Shown piece by piece: positions 52,459 to 62,213 of a stretch of 64,000 bases of DNA; the stretch's first letter is position 1, and each line of letters begins with the position of its first letter. Origin of the DNA: Robiginitomaculum sp. (GTDB taxonomy: Bacteria > Pseudomonadota > Alphaproteobacteria > Caulobacterales > Maricaulaceae). The notes below the pieces were generated by a model. The model saw nothing but the letters and a program-made list of their open reading frames with translations. It ran no database searches and had not been told where the DNA came from. The position numbers and the translations under genes were made by a program. The DNA lies in assembly GCA_021776525.1 (NCBI GenBank), contig JAJFFT010000006.1:639592-703591 (forward strand), in the 5' to 3' direction.

Positions 52459-52503
52459 CTGTTGCCGCCTCGGATAACCCATGGGCCATCCGGGGGGCAA
52501 CAG
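52459..52503 (+). promoter_or_regulatory. Long hairpin between rpsP and rimM
   Basis: CTGTTGCC..CCTCGGAT pairs with ATCCGGGG..GGCAACAG: 16 pairs with one bulge and one G-U pair, around a 12-base loop. No T-run follows, so it is more likely an mRNA-processing or stabilising element, or an attenuator that lowers rimM-trmD relative to rpsP, than a full terminator. Confidence 0.6.
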
Positions 52504-52533
52504 AGAATGGCGTGGTCTTATAGAGGCAATTAA

Positions 52534-53094
52534 ATGCCCAAAGCTGATCAAAAACCTATTCTTGTCGCTGCTATCGCTGGTGCGTTTGGGGTCAAGGGCG
52601 AGGTGCGTCTGAAATCCTTTACGCAAGATCCCGCCGCCTGTCTGGCTTATGCGCCTTTTGTGGACGTCTCGGGCAAAGAAATTTTGCACATCACGTCGTC
52701 GCGAAAAATCAAAGACGGGTTTGCGATTTTTACAGACGAGATCAAAACCCGCGAGCAGGCCGAAGCCAATAAGTCCACCAAACTCTATGCGCTTCGTGAG
52801 GCGTTTGCCGAGCCGGACGAGGGTGATTTTTATCAATCCGACCTTGTGGGTTTGCGGGCCGAGGATGAAAATGGCGCGGCGTTGGGGCGCATCAAGGCGG
52901 TGGTCAATTATGGTGCATCGGACTTGTTGGAAATTTCCGGCACGCCGGATGTCCCAGGCAGCTGGACCATCCCCTTTACCCGCGTTTATGTTCCCGTGGT
53001 GGATATTGATGGCGGCAAAGTAGTGCTGGCCGATGCAAAAGCGTTCTTTTTAACGGATGATGACAATCCGGATGAAGTGGAGGCACAATCATGA
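52534..53094 (+). CDS. rimM: Ribosome maturation factor RimM
   Basis: The 186-residue protein has the RimM N-domain (ILVAAIAGAFGVKGEVRLKS) and the PRC-barrel C-domain (DFYQSDLVGLRAEDENGAAL, then WTIPFTRVYVPVVDIDGGKV). It binds S19 and aids 30S head maturation. Its stop overlaps the trmD start. Confidence 0.96.
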   Translation: MPKADQKPILVAAIAGAFGVKGEVRLKSFTQDPAACLAYAPFVDVSGKEILHITSSRKIKDGFAIFTDEIKTREQAEANKSTKLYALREAFAEPDEGDFYQSDLVGLRAEDENGAALGRIKAVVNYGASDLLEISGTPDVPGSWTIPFTRVYVPVVDIDGGKVVLADAKAFFLTDDDNPDEVEAQS

Positions 53095-53816
53095 ATACGC
53101 CTTTCGCTACAACGGTTCTGACGCTCTATCCGGATGCCTTTCCGGGGGTTTTGGGGGCTTCGGTGATCGGCCGGGCTTTAACACAGAAAAAATGGCAGCT
53201 AGAAACGCTGGACATTCGGTCATTTTCCCATCATAAGCACGCCTCCGTTGACGATACGCCTGCTGGCGGCGGCCCTGGTATGGTGCTGCGCCCGGATGTT
53301 GCGGCAACGGCAATTGATGCGGTTGACCTTCATGGTCGGCCGTTGATCTATTTAAGCCCGCGGGGCAAGCCACTTTCTCAGGCCATGGTGCAGGAGTTTG
53401 CGGCCGGTCCGGGGCTTGTGCTGTTTTGCGGCCGTTTTGAAGGCCTGGATGACCGCGTTGTCCAGGCGCGCAATATGGTCGAGATCAGTGTCGGCGATTT
53501 CGTACTCGCTGGCGGGGAGGTTGCGGCACAGGCGATGATTGAAGCCTGTGTTCGTTTACTGCCCGGTGTTTTGGGTGCGGCGGAATCAACGACGGAAGAG
53601 AGTTTTGAGGACGGGCTTCTCGAATACCCTCACTATACGCGACCGCGTATTTGGGAGGGGCGGGAAATACCCCCCGTTCTGTTGTCTGGTGATCATGGCG
53701 CAGTAGCGCGGTGGCGATCGGACGAAGCAATGAGAATAACCCGGGCGCGCCGGCCTGACCTTTTGGACAGTGCGGCAGCTCAGGTCAGAAACGACTCGAT
53801 GGAGAGTGAAGAATGA
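53091..53816 (+). CDS. trmD: tRNA (guanine37-N1)-methyltransferase
   Basis: A 241-residue SPOUT methyltransferase. Signature parts are [50 protein letters not shown] and the trefoil-knot SAM site [18 protein letters not shown]. The enzyme adds m1G37 to tRNAs with G36, preventing frameshifts. Its start overlaps rimM and its stop overlaps rplS (ATGA at both). Confidence 0.98.
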   Translation: MNTPFATTVLTLYPDAFPGVLGASVIGRALTQKKWQLETLDIRSFSHHKHASVDDTPAGGGPGMVLRPDVAATAIDAVDLHGRPLIYLSPRGKPLSQAMVQEFAAGPGLVLFCGRFEGLDDRVVQARNMVEISVGDFVLAGGEVAAQAMIEACVRLLPGVLGAAESTTEESFEDGLLEYPHYTRPRIWEGREIPPVLLSGDHGAVARWRSDEAMRITRARRPDLLDSAAAQVRNDSMESEE

Positions 53817-54226
53817 ACGTGATTGAACAAATCGAAGCTGAAGAAGCAAAGCGCGTCATGGGCGAAAGAAGTCACCCTGACTTTTCAGCCGGTGATACCC
53901 TGCGCGTTCAGGTGCACATTAAAGAAGGTGCGCGCGAACGTCTTCAGGCTTTTGAAGGTGTTTGCATTTCCCGCTCTGGCGGTGGCATCCACGAAAGCTT
54001 CACAGTGCGTAAAATGTCCTTTGGTGAAGGTGTGGAACGGGTCTTCCCGCTCTATTCACCAAATGTGGAAAGCATCGAAGTCAAGCGCAAAGGCAAGGTT
54101 CGCCGCGCCAAGCTTTACTATCTGCGTGACCTGACCGGTAAAGCCGCCCGTATTGCCGAACGTACCACTGGTCGCGGCATGGCCGAAATGCGCGCTCGTC
54201 GCGCCAAGAAAGGCAAAAAGAGCTAA
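53813..54226 (+). CDS. rplS: 50S ribosomal protein L19
   Basis: 137 residues. [40 protein letters not shown] and [20 protein letters not shown] are the L19 core. The C-terminus has a short basic extension. Last gene of the cluster, followed by a strong terminator. Confidence 0.98.
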   Translation: MNVIEQIEAEEAKRVMGERSHPDFSAGDTLRVQVHIKEGARERLQAFEGVCISRSGGGIHESFTVRKMSFGEGVERVFPLYSPNVESIEVKRKGKVRRAKLYYLRDLTGKAARIAERTTGRGMAEMRARRAKKGKKS

Positions 54227-54247
54227 GCGCTTTTACCTGAAGATTTG

Positions 54248-54280
54248 AAAAAGCCCCGGTCGTGTTGCCGGGGCTTTTTT
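54248..54280 (+). terminator. Rho-independent terminator after rplS
   Basis: AAAAAGCCCCGG pairs with CCGGGGCTTTTT over an 8-base loop, ending in a T-run. It also lies downstream of the convergent gene at 54299 and may serve both. Confidence 0.94.
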
Positions 54281-54298
54281 ATGGCTGAACAGCTCTGC

Positions 54299-54844
54299 CT
54301 AGAAAAAGGTAAAGTTGATAAAACCGATAATGCTCCAGAACAGCAACCAAAGAATAATAAAGGCGATGACGCCAAAAAACGCTTTGAAAAACCCAAACGC
54401 ATCAAGCAAAGCCAGGCTGCGTTGCAAAGGGTCTTTTAGGCCTTGTGCGGCACCGTCCTGTACGTGGCTATCATCGTCTCTTATCCCGGTGACCGGATAA
54501 CGCATGCGTTGGATGATTTCCAGCACCGGGATGAATGTGAACAGGGCAAAGATAATCCCTGTGAAAATTTTCTCGCCGGTCGAAAAGCCGTGGCTGATAC
54601 CCATAATCAAAGCTAATACGCCAACAACAATCAGGCCCATGGCCAAAAATACACCGCTTGAGCCTTGCGAGGCCAACGTGACTTCGTGCCCGCAATCAGG
54701 ACATTTATAGACATTGGCCGTGTTGAAGCCGCTCAGTTGACGACTGAACGAGGCCATATTGGGTTGCCCACAAGCATGACAGCGCCGTAAGCGCGGGTCA
54801 GGTGCCAGGCCATTCTTGTCTTTCTCTGGTTCAGCTGTGCTCAT
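54299..54844 (-). CDS. Zinc-ribbon membrane protein of unknown function
   Basis: The 181-residue protein has two CxxC pairs at residues 22-25 (RRCHACG) and 48-51 (YKCPDCGHE), a rubredoxin-like zinc ribbon. Two hydrophobic segments (about 65-85 and 88-110) and a C-terminal pair (about 150-180, FGVIAFIILWLLFWSIIGF) follow. It lies 16 bp downstream of the GT2 gene and is probably cotranscribed. No family name is given with confidence. Confidence 0.78.
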   Translation of the reverse strand: MSTAEPEKDKNGLAPDPRLRRCHACGQPNMASFSRQLSGFNTANVYKCPDCGHEVTLASQGSSGVFLAMGLIVVGVLALIMGISHGFSTGEKIFTGIIFALFTFIPVLEIIQRMRYPVTGIRDDDSHVQDGAAQGLKDPLQRSLALLDAFGFFKAFFGVIAFIILWLLFWSIIGFINFTFF

Positions 54845-54860
54845 TGATTGTCCCCTATGG

Positions 54861-55610
54861 TCACTGATGATTGTTGGTATCCGTTTTGGTTGCCTCTGTA
54901 ACGGTTCCAGGTGAGCGCGACCGAGATCGCAGCCACATCATCCCCAGAAGGTCACGTATGGAAACCATCAACCGCCCTAAATTGGTATATTTTGATTGCC
55001 CGCTTTGACGGGCGCGATGGCTAACCGGGTGGGTTGTCACAGACAGGCCCTCGCGCACCACCAGGGCCGCCATAAAACGGTGCTGGTGATCAAAATAAGG
55101 CAGGTTCAAATAGGTATGCCGCCCCAGAACTTTCAGGCCACAGCCGGTATCGCGCACGCCATCGCGCAACAAGGCGCGTCGAACCCCGTTACCAAATTTT
55201 GAGGCCATGCGCTTGGCCAGGCTGTCCTGACGACTGGTGCGCCGTCCGGCCACCATGCCGGGGGCTGGGGTGGTGGATTGAAAAACCTTCAACAATACTG
55301 GCAAGTCGGCCGGATCATTTTGCCCATCCCCATCCAAAATGCCAATTATCTTGCCTTTGGCGGCCAGAACGCCGGTGCGTATGGCGCGGCTTTGCCCGGC
55401 ATTTTGCTGGTGCTGTACGACCCGCAGCGTGGGGTGTCTGTGTTGGGCCTCATGGAGGCTCGCCAACGTGTCGTCTGTGCTGGCATCATCGATAAAAATC
55501 ATTTCATGAGACAGCCCCCCCATAGCTGTGGCGATTTCGTCGGCGAGGTGTGCCGTATTGCCTTCTTCGTTGAAGACCGGGACAACAATACTCATAATAG
55601 GGGCGCTCAT
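54861..55610 (-). CDS. Polyprenyl-phosphate glycosyltransferase (GT2, DPM1-like)
   Basis: A 249-residue GT2 with MSIVVPVFNEEGN at the N-terminus, IDDASTDDTL, and the DxD motif GILDGDGQNDPADLP. The later GLKVLGRHTYLNL and KYTNLGRLMVSI blocks are typical of DPM1/ArnC-like enzymes that put a sugar on undecaprenyl phosphate. No C-terminal transmembrane pair is present, so it is the short, soluble type. It diverges from the GT39 gene, which would use the lipid-linked sugar as donor. Confidence 0.93.
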   Translation of the reverse strand: MSAPIMSIVVPVFNEEGNTAHLADEIATAMGGLSHEMIFIDDASTDDTLASLHEAQHRHPTLRVVQHQQNAGQSRAIRTGVLAAKGKIIGILDGDGQNDPADLPVLLKVFQSTTPAPGMVAGRRTSRQDSLAKRMASKFGNGVRRALLRDGVRDTGCGLKVLGRHTYLNLPYFDHQHRFMAALVVREGLSVTTHPVSHRARQSGQSKYTNLGRLMVSIRDLLGMMWLRSRSRSPGTVTEATKTDTNNHQ

Positions 55611-55652
55611 GAGAGCACTATTGCGCCCCGGTCACGATTTGCAAGGTCCATC

Positions 55653-57311
55653 ATGCATGTTCGACGCATCATTCTGATTGCTCTTTTGTCTGCCTTTGCG
55701 ACGTTGGCCGGGGTATTCACCATGCCTGTGCTGGATGCAGACGAGGCGCGATACGCCCAGGCCAGTGCACAAATGCTGCACAGTGGCGATTACCTGCATA
55801 TTCGTTTTTTGGACAAGGCCCGCAATGCCAAACCGGCAGGAATTTACTGGATGCAGGCGGCATCTGTGTCTGTGTTTGATCAACTGGACAACCGTGCCAT
55901 TTGGGCCTGGCGTCTGCCTTCGGTGCTGGGGGCGATGTTGGCGGCTCTGGCGGCTTTTTGGGCCGGGTGTGTTCTGGTTGGACACCGCGCTGCATTCTGG
56001 GGGGCACTGTTGCTGGCCCCTAGCCTGTTATTGGCCAGCGAAGGCGGTATCGCCAAAACAGACGCCATGCAGGTGGGGTTGATCACCATTATGATGGCCG
56101 CATTGGCACATCTGCGACATGGTGGTCACAAGTCACTGGCGCTGGTGTTCTGGGTTGCCCTTGGGGCGGCGGTGCTGGTCAAAGGTCCGGCGGCCCCACT
56201 GATTGCGGCCTTTGCTCTGATTGTGCTTTGGCGCTGGGAGGGCAAGGCTGCGTGGATGCGGCCGCTGCGTTTCTGGCCGGGACCGATACTGGCTCTGCTG
56301 ATTGTCGGGCCCTGGCTGGTGATGATGCAAATGGGCACCCAAGGCGCGTTTTTGAAAGAGGCGATTGGCGGTGATTTGCTGCCCAAGCTCTGGCAGGGCA
56401 AAGAGGGCCATTTTGGCCTGCCCGGCCAGCACTTCTTATCGCTGCCTTTGATGCTGTTCCCGGCCAGTATTTTCCTGCCCCTAGGCTTGGCCGGTCTTTG
56501 GCAGGCCCGAAAAGAACACACGCAGTCTGGTGCAGATTGGCGGTTTTTACTGGTCTGGATTATTCCCTGGTGGGGGATTGTCGAATTGATGCCAACCAAG
56601 CTGGTGCATTATCCTTTGCCGGTGTTTCCAGCTCTGGCGCTGGTTGCCGGTTTAGGGGTTGTTGCGCCGTCAAAACTGCGCTGGCCGACATGGGCCGGCG
56701 GGGTGCTCATACTGCTGGCGCCTCTCGCCGTGATGGTTCTGTTGCTGGCCTTGTTGCGTTCAATCGAACTCGGTGATGGTGCGGCTGATCGTCTGGTGGT
56801 TCTCACCTTTGTGTTGATTTTCATGCTGGTTGTTGCCGGGCTCTGGACATTGCTGAGAGGCAAAAATACGCTCGCTGTGGTGTTGGGTATCGGTGTGGCA
56901 CTGGTCCTTCACATTGGCATACGCGGCGTTTTATTGCCGTCCCTGACAGCTTTATCTCCTTCATCTTCCCTTGTGATCTTATTAAAAAACAACGACCTTC
57001 TGCCGGGGCAAAGCGCATATCGTGGTCCTGTTGCTGCGGCGGGCCTGGCGCTACCGTCTTTGGTGTTTTTAAGTCGCGGAAGTGTCTGGTACGCGTCCCC
57101 CAAAGAGGCCGCGCAGGCCTTTATGGATGGTCAAGCTGTATTGATCGAAGACCGCCAGCAAGCAGCTTTCAAGAGCGCCCTTGGCGCGCCTCAGCTGGAC
57201 GGCGTGACACAGGGGGCGGTGCGCGGATATAATTACACCAAAGGGCAGGCGGTTCGTGTTGATCTGCTGGTGCCTCAAAAGGACATAACCCGCCATGCGT
57301 CGCCCCATTGA
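55653..57311 (+). CDS. ArnT/PMT-like glycosyltransferase (GT39 family)
   Basis: The open frame extends upstream antisense to the GT2 gene; the ATG at 55653 gives the family start. The 552-residue protein is very hydrophobic (about a dozen membrane helices). It carries the PMT-family acidic pair in the first periplasmic loop (LDADEARYAQASAQML) and LDKARNAKPAGIYWMQA, as in ArnT. It should transfer a sugar from a polyprenyl-phosphate donor, likely made by the divergent GT2, to a lipid A, glycan or protein acceptor. Its end overlaps the HMG-CoA lyase gene by 17 bp. Confidence 0.92.
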   Translation: MHVRRIILIALLSAFATLAGVFTMPVLDADEARYAQASAQMLHSGDYLHIRFLDKARNAKPAGIYWMQAASVSVFDQLDNRAIWAWRLPSVLGAMLAALAAFWAGCVLVGHRAAFWGALLLAPSLLLASEGGIAKTDAMQVGLITIMMAALAHLRHGGHKSLALVFWVALGAAVLVKGPAAPLIAAFALIVLWRWEGKAAWMRPLRFWPGPILALLIVGPWLVMMQMGTQGAFLKEAIGGDLLPKLWQGKEGHFGLPGQHFLSLPLMLFPASIFLPLGLAGLWQARKEHTQSGADWRFLLVWIIPWWGIVELMPTKLVHYPLPVFPALALVAGLGVVAPSKLRWPTWAGGVLILLAPLAVMVLLLALLRSIELGDGAADRLVVLTFVLIFMLVVAGLWTLLRGKNTLAVVLGIGVALVLHIGIRGVLLPSLTALSPSSSLVILLKNNDLLPGQSAYRGPVAAAGLALPSLVFLSRGSVWYASPKEAAQAFMDGQAVLIEDRQQAAFKSALGAPQLDGVTQGAVRGYNYTKGQAVRVDLLVPQKDITRHASPH

Positions 57312-58191
57312 AATTGTCGAAGTCGGCCCTCGTGATGGCTTGCAGAATGATCCAACATTACTGGATACCGGGATCAAGCTGGAATTTATTGCGCGTCTGG
57401 TCGAGGCCGGGATCAAGCGCATGGAAGTCGCCAGTTTTGTGAACCCCAAACTGGTCCCGGCCATGGCCGACAGTGATGCGATCATGGCGGCGGTGCCACG
57501 TGATCAGGGTGTAAAATATATTGGCCTGGCGTTAAACGAGCGCGGCGTGCGTCGGGCACTAGATATGGGGTGTGACGAGATCAATTTTGTTATGGTCGCC
57601 AGTGCTGGCTTTGGTCTGAAAAACCAAAAAGCCACACCCGACGAAACGGCGGCATTGTTTGAACGCATCGCCATTTTGGCCCATGACGAAAACGTGCCGA
57701 TCGCGGCAACACTTTCTGTGGCTTTCGGTGACCCTTTTGATGGCGAGGTGCCGGTTGCGCATGTGGCACAATTGGCTGGCCGTGCCGCTGCCGCCGGGGC
57801 GTGCGAAATTGCCCTTGGCGATACCATTGGCGTAGCCGACCCCTGGGACGTGACGGCACGTTTGGCGGCTGTCAAGGCAGTCGTGGGTGATGTGCCGCTG
57901 AGGGTGCATTTTCATAATACCCGCAATACGGCTTTGGCCAATATCCATGCGGCCATCACTGCCGGGGTCAGCATTATTGACGCCTCATGCGGCGGCATTG
58001 GCGGCTGTCCCTTTGCCCCGGCGGCGACCGGTAATGTACCCACCGAAGACGTGGTCTATATGCTGGGACGCGGCGGCTTTGAGACCGGAATTGATCTTGC
58101 AAAAATGATTGATACATCGCACTGGCTGGCCGGTGTTCTGGGCCATGAAGTGCCGTCTTTACTGGCCAAAGCCGGGCCATTTCCAGGCTAG
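57295..58191 (+). CDS. Hydroxymethylglutaryl-CoA lyase
   Basis: A 298-residue TIM-barrel enzyme. EVGPRDGLQND holds the catalytic Arg and metal-binding Asp, VHFHNTRNTALAN gives the His ligands, and GGIGGCPFAPAATGNVPTED is the HMG-CoA lyase signature with the active-site Cys. It splits HMG-CoA into acetoacetate and acetyl-CoA in leucine degradation. The normal leucine-pathway neighbours (isovaleryl-CoA dehydrogenase, methylcrotonyl-CoA carboxylase) are not in the window, so it may act in a scattered pathway. The stop overlaps that of the convergent GT2 gene. Confidence 0.95.
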   Translation: MRRPIEIVEVGPRDGLQNDPTLLDTGIKLEFIARLVEAGIKRMEVASFVNPKLVPAMADSDAIMAAVPRDQGVKYIGLALNERGVRRALDMGCDEINFVMVASAGFGLKNQKATPDETAALFERIAILAHDENVPIAATLSVAFGDPFDGEVPVAHVAQLAGRAAAAGACEIALGDTIGVADPWDVTARLAAVKAVVGDVPLRVHFHNTRNTALANIHAAITAGVSIIDASCGGIGGCPFAPAATGNVPTEDVVYMLGRGGFETGIDLAKMIDTSHWLAGVLGHEVPSLLAKAGPFPG

Positions 58192-59060
58192 TTTAGACGT
58201 TCTTTCACGCTAATGACGACCGAGCGGATCATAACGGCGACGATAATTGGCACAGCCAGGATAGCGGCGCCCACAGCCTCCAGTGGCGAGTGGGAAAACT
58301 TGCAAAAATAGCGGGCCAGACCCGTGGCCTTGTGCCAGTCGACAACCAGTCGATTGCTTTTGCTGGTTGAGCCATAATGCACGACATGGGCGGTTGGCAC
58401 AAAGATCACATCACCACCGGCTTTGCGGACCCTGCGACACAAATCCAGATCCTCAACATGCAGAAAATAGCGCTCATCAAAACCGCCAAGTTTCTGGTAA
58501 TCATCTTGCCGGATCAGCATACAGGCACCGCTGATGGCGTGGACGGTAATCGGGGCTTTGGGTATGGGTTGGCCTTCCTGATGCAGGTCGGCAAAGGCCG
58601 GATGCAAATGTGCAAAACGACCAAGTCCGGTCATGCTGACAATGGCCGACCAGGGGGTCAATCGACCGCGCCGTGCGCCCCTTTGTTCACTGCCATCTGT
58701 GTTCAAAAGGCGCGCCCCGACGATAGAGCCTCTGGGGGCGCTTTTAAGAGCATTCATCAATTGTGACAGAGCGTTGTGCTGTAAGAGGGCATCGGGATTT
58801 AAGAAGAGTAAATGCGTACCTTTGGCCTGTTGCGCGCCGGCGTTGCAGGCTTTGGCAAAGCCTACATTGCCCGGGCCACGCAGGACCATCATGCCTGCTT
58901 GCTGACTGGCCTGGTCGTCCATCCACGCACACATGTCGTCGCTATTGCCGTTATCGACCAGAATTAGCTGATCAATTTGCTCATCGGCCAAAATCGATGC
59001 CACGCATTCTTTTAAGGCCGGTCCGGTTTGATAGCTGACGATGACGGCGCTGATACTCAT
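58188..59060 (-). CDS. GT2 glycosyltransferase (rhamnosyltransferase-like)
   Basis: The ATG at 59060 (MSISAVIVSYQTG) is chosen because it overlaps the upstream stop (ATGA); the long in-frame extension is antisense to nothing known but lies inside the preceding gene. The 290-residue protein has ILVDNGNSDD, the DxD-like LLFLNPDALL and FDERYFLHVEDLDLCRR with the catalytic Glu/Asp. This is the WbbL-like type, adding a deoxysugar or hexose to a lipid-linked glycan. Hydrophobic helix at the C-terminus (about 262-282). It follows the ligase-like gene in one operon with thrS and yidD. Confidence 0.92.
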   Translation of the reverse strand: MSISAVIVSYQTGPALKECVASILADEQIDQLILVDNGNSDDMCAWMDDQASQQAGMMVLRGPGNVGFAKACNAGAQQAKGTHLLFLNPDALLQHNALSQLMNALKSAPRGSIVGARLLNTDGSEQRGARRGRLTPWSAIVSMTGLGRFAHLHPAFADLHQEGQPIPKAPITVHAISGACMLIRQDDYQKLGGFDERYFLHVEDLDLCRRVRKAGGDVIFVPTAHVVHYGSTSKSNRLVVDWHKATGLARYFCKFSHSPLEAVGAAILAVPIIVAVMIRSVVISVKERLN

Positions 59061-60262
59061 GGCGATCTCACGACGTTGCGGTCTTCGCCGGTCAGAACGC
59101 ACAGGGCGGCAACCCAGGCAATACTGCCCCACAGCCATTCCTGCCAGGCGCCATAGGTGAGTGAGAAAAACACCAGAACCACGCCGGCAGTGGCGCTGAT
59201 GGCCGCGCCCTGCATAGGTGTCAGGTCTGGTAAGGCCGACAGGCGAATGCCAAAAAGTGCTGTGGAAATGGACAAGAGCAGCGCGCCAATTAACCCTGTT
59301 TCCAGCCACACATGCAGACCCACATTATGGGGGTGTTGCAAAAGATAAGGCAGGGAAAAACCGCGCAGTTCAAAATGGTCATGACTAAAGGTACGCGAGG
59401 CGTCCAGACCCCAACCAACCAGGGGGTGAATATTGATCTGCTCGCCGACATAGGGCCACATTTTGACCCGCCATTCCCATGAAAACGGCAGGCTGACCTG
59501 ATCAAGTGGCCTGGCAATAACGGGCATGAGCATCGGGGCCAGGAGCAGCATCATCAAAAAGGCCAGGGTCATGATCAATATGGTAGATCGGGGCCAGCGA
59601 TAACCGGCCGCAAATAATGCGGAGCCAAAAATAATTGCGATCAGGGCCGCGAAAAGGTGAAACTGGATAGAAAGCACGGCCATCAAGGCTATGGCAATTC
59701 CGGCAATGACATGCCCTTTGCGCCCTTGATAAACCAACATAACAAGCGCCGCCAAAGCCGGGGCCGCCATGACAATGGCGCTGATGCCGCGGGTTGCATC
59801 ACGGCGCATGCCCTCGCGTGTGGTTTGATCATCAATAAAAGAAGAGATTAGCCCGGTTGTCCCTTCCAGCAGGTAAGGCACCAGCATCAAAGCGCCGCCG
59901 ATCAAGGCGGTTATGATGACGATCCGTCGCGCCTTGCCCCGTAAAGTATGAATGTTGAACACAAAAAGCGGGTAGAGAAATGCGCCTAAAACCATGTTCA
60001 TGGCCTGACCTGATTGCGGGTAAGGCGACCAGATGGTGCTGGCCCAGGCCCAGGCTATGAAAATCAGAAACGCCGAATGCGCCAGATCAAGCGGCATCAG
60101 GCGTTTTAAATCTCGCCATGGCGGCAAAGCCAATAACGCGCCCAGCGCCACACCGACGCTGACGCCCAGGGCGCCGGCCATAACAAACAGTGTAATCAGG
60201 CCAAACCCAAAGGCGGCCGCCAGCGGCCTACGCCAACCTTGCTCTGGCGGCACATCAAACAC
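59057..60262 (-). CDS. O-antigen ligase/polymerase-like membrane protein
   Basis: The 401-residue protein has about ten to twelve hydrophobic helices and the Wzy_C-type periplasmic loop. The loop region WEWRVKMWPYVGEQINIHPL, then GWGLDASRTF and HPHNVGLHVWLETGLIG, is the H-P-H-N-x-x-L/x-W/E-x-G signature of WaaL/Wzy proteins. It probably joins a finished O-antigen-like glycan to a lipid or polymerises repeat units. The start is GTG at 60262, 1 bp after the thrS stop. Confidence 0.9.
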   Translation of the reverse strand: MFDVPPEQGWRRPLAAAFGFGLITLFVMAGALGVSVGVALGALLALPPWRDLKRLMPLDLAHSAFLIFIAWAWASTIWSPYPQSGQAMNMVLGAFLYPLFVFNIHTLRGKARRIVIITALIGGALMLVPYLLEGTTGLISSFIDDQTTREGMRRDATRGISAIVMAAPALAALVMLVYQGRKGHVIAGIAIALMAVLSIQFHLFAALIAIIFGSALFAAGYRWPRSTILIMTLAFLMMLLLAPMLMPVIARPLDQVSLPFSWEWRVKMWPYVGEQINIHPLVGWGLDASRTFSHDHFELRGFSLPYLLQHPHNVGLHVWLETGLIGALLLSISTALFGIRLSALPDLTPMQGAAISATAGVVLVFFSLTYGAWQEWLWGSIAWVAALCVLTGEDRNVVRSP

Positions 60263-60263
60263 G

Positions 60264-62198
60264 TCAGGTGGTTTTCAGATCCGGTGGTGCCGCCCGCGCC
60301 GTCAGGTCAGCAATCACGTCTTCAAGGCTCATCACCTGTTGGTGTTTGCCGCCTTTGCCCAAAAAGCGCAACGCCAATGTGCGTTCGTCGGCTTCGCGGT
60401 GTCCGGCCACTGCGATCACCGGGACTTTGGCGTGGCTGTGTTCGCGCACCTTGTAATTGATTTTCTCATTACGCAGGTCAGTTTTTACCCGCAGACCAGC
60501 CGCTGTCAGTATATCGGCGGCCTCCTGGGCATAATCATTGGTGTCGGTGGTGATGGTGGTGACCACAACCTGCACCGGCGCCAGCCATAAGGGCAGATTG
60601 CCCGCATGGTGTTCCAGCAAAATGCCCAAAAACCGCTCAAATGACCCCAGAATTGCCCGATGCAACATGACCGGGCGGTGTTTTTCACCGTCTTCGGCGA
60701 TATAGGTCGCATCCAGACGTTCCGGTAAAATAAAGTCGGCCTGAATCGTTCCTGTCTGCCATTCGCGACCAATGGCGTCTTTGAGGACAAAGTCCAGTTT
60801 AGGTCCGTAAAACGCCCCATCGCCGGGGTTGTGGATCACTTCCAGTCCGGTGGCATCGGCAGCCGTTTTCAACGAGGCCTCGGCCTTGTCCCACACTTCA
60901 TCGGAGCCGACGCGTTTTTCAGGTCGGTCAGCAAACCGTACCTGCACTTCGGTGAAGCCAAAATCCGCATAGACCGATTGCAGAAGCGTACAAAACGCTT
61001 TGACTTCATCGGTCAGTTGATCCTCGCGGCAGAATATATGCGCATCATCTTGCACAAAAGCCCGGACCCGCATCAGGCCATGCAAAGCCCCCGATGGCTC
61101 GTACCGGTGGCAGGAGCCAAATTCGGCCAAACGCAGGGGCAGATCACGATAGGATTTTTGCCCATGGTTAAAGACCTGCACATGACACGGGCAATTCATG
61201 GGTTTGACGGCCAGCACCTTGTCTTCCTGATCAATCGAGGAAATGAACATGTGTTCGCGATATTTTTCCCAATGGCCGGATTGTTCCCAGAACTTACGGT
61301 CCATCAATTGCGGCGTGTTTATTTCCTGATAGCCACCACCCGTTTGGCGGCGGCGCATATAATCCTGCACGGCGCGATAGAGCGTCCAGCCATCCGGGTG
61401 CCAGAACACTTGCCCTTGTGCTTCTTCTTGAAAGTGAAACAGGTCTAACGCGTTGCCAAGGCGGCGGTGATCGCGTTTTTCGGCTTCTTCCAAGCGGGTG
61501 AGGTATGCGCGCAGCTCTTTGGGATTGGTCCAGGCGGTGCCATAAATGCGTTGCAATTGCGCTTTGGACGAATCGCCCCGCCAATAGGCCCCGGCCAGCT
61601 TCATCAATTTATAGGCCTTTGGAATTTTTCCCGTAGAGGGCAAATGCGGCCCCTTGCACAGATCCACCCAATTGCCCTGACGATAAAGTGTGATCACTTC
61701 ATCTTCGGGCAGATCAGAAATCAGCTCGGCCTTGTAGGTTTCGCCTTTTTCCTCGAACATTTTAATGGCGTCATTGCGGGTCCAGACTTCGCGCTGAATA
61801 GGGTCATTGCGGGCGATAATTTGCGCCATTTTGGCTTCGATGGCCTCAAAGTCCTCGGTCGAGAACGGCTCTTCTCTGGCAAAGTCATAATAAAAGCCAT
61901 CATCAATGATTGGCCCAATGGTGACTTGTGTACCGGGGAACAGCTCTTGCACAGCTTCGGCCAGCACGTGCGCGGCATCGTGGCGGATCAGCTCCAGCCC
62001 TTCTTTATCGCGCGCTGTGATAATGCGTATCGTGCCGTTTTGCTCGATTTCACGGTTCAGATCGCGCAGCTCATCGTTTAAGGCAATCGCAAAGGCCTGT
62101 TTGGCCAGACCCGGCGATATATCCATCGCCACGTCCATACCCGTGACACCATCATCAAATTGACGGTGTGAGCCGTCGGGAAATTCCAGATCAATCAT
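60264..62198 (-). CDS. thrS: Threonyl-tRNA synthetase
   Basis: The 644-residue enzyme has the TGS domain (about 1-60), the second N-terminal editing domain ([20 protein letters not shown]), and the class II catalytic core with [20 protein letters not shown] (the Cys and His zinc ligands), [17 protein letters not shown] and the C-terminal anticodon-binding domain ([13 protein letters not shown]). It charges tRNA-Thr. It stands between yidD and the glycan genes on the same strand. Confidence 0.98.
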   Translation of the reverse strand: MIDLEFPDGSHRQFDDGVTGMDVAMDISPGLAKQAFAIALNDELRDLNREIEQNGTIRIITARDKEGLELIRHDAAHVLAEAVQELFPGTQVTIGPIIDDGFYYDFAREEPFSTEDFEAIEAKMAQIIARNDPIQREVWTRNDAIKMFEEKGETYKAELISDLPEDEVITLYRQGNWVDLCKGPHLPSTGKIPKAYKLMKLAGAYWRGDSSKAQLQRIYGTAWTNPKELRAYLTRLEEAEKRDHRRLGNALDLFHFQEEAQGQVFWHPDGWTLYRAVQDYMRRRQTGGGYQEINTPQLMDRKFWEQSGHWEKYREHMFISSIDQEDKVLAVKPMNCPCHVQVFNHGQKSYRDLPLRLAEFGSCHRYEPSGALHGLMRVRAFVQDDAHIFCREDQLTDEVKAFCTLLQSVYADFGFTEVQVRFADRPEKRVGSDEVWDKAEASLKTAADATGLEVIHNPGDGAFYGPKLDFVLKDAIGREWQTGTIQADFILPERLDATYIAEDGEKHRPVMLHRAILGSFERFLGILLEHHAGNLPLWLAPVQVVVTTITTDTNDYAQEAADILTAAGLRVKTDLRNEKINYKVREHSHAKVPVIAVAGHREADERTLALRFLGKGGKHQQVMSLEDVIADLTARAAPPDLKTT

Positions 62199-62213
62199 AC
62201 TCTTTATGCTCTT

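Noticed and set aside
59061..59309. N-terminal extension of the GT2 gene at 58188
   Set aside because: It lies inside the ligase-like gene; the ATGA overlap at 59060 is a far better start.
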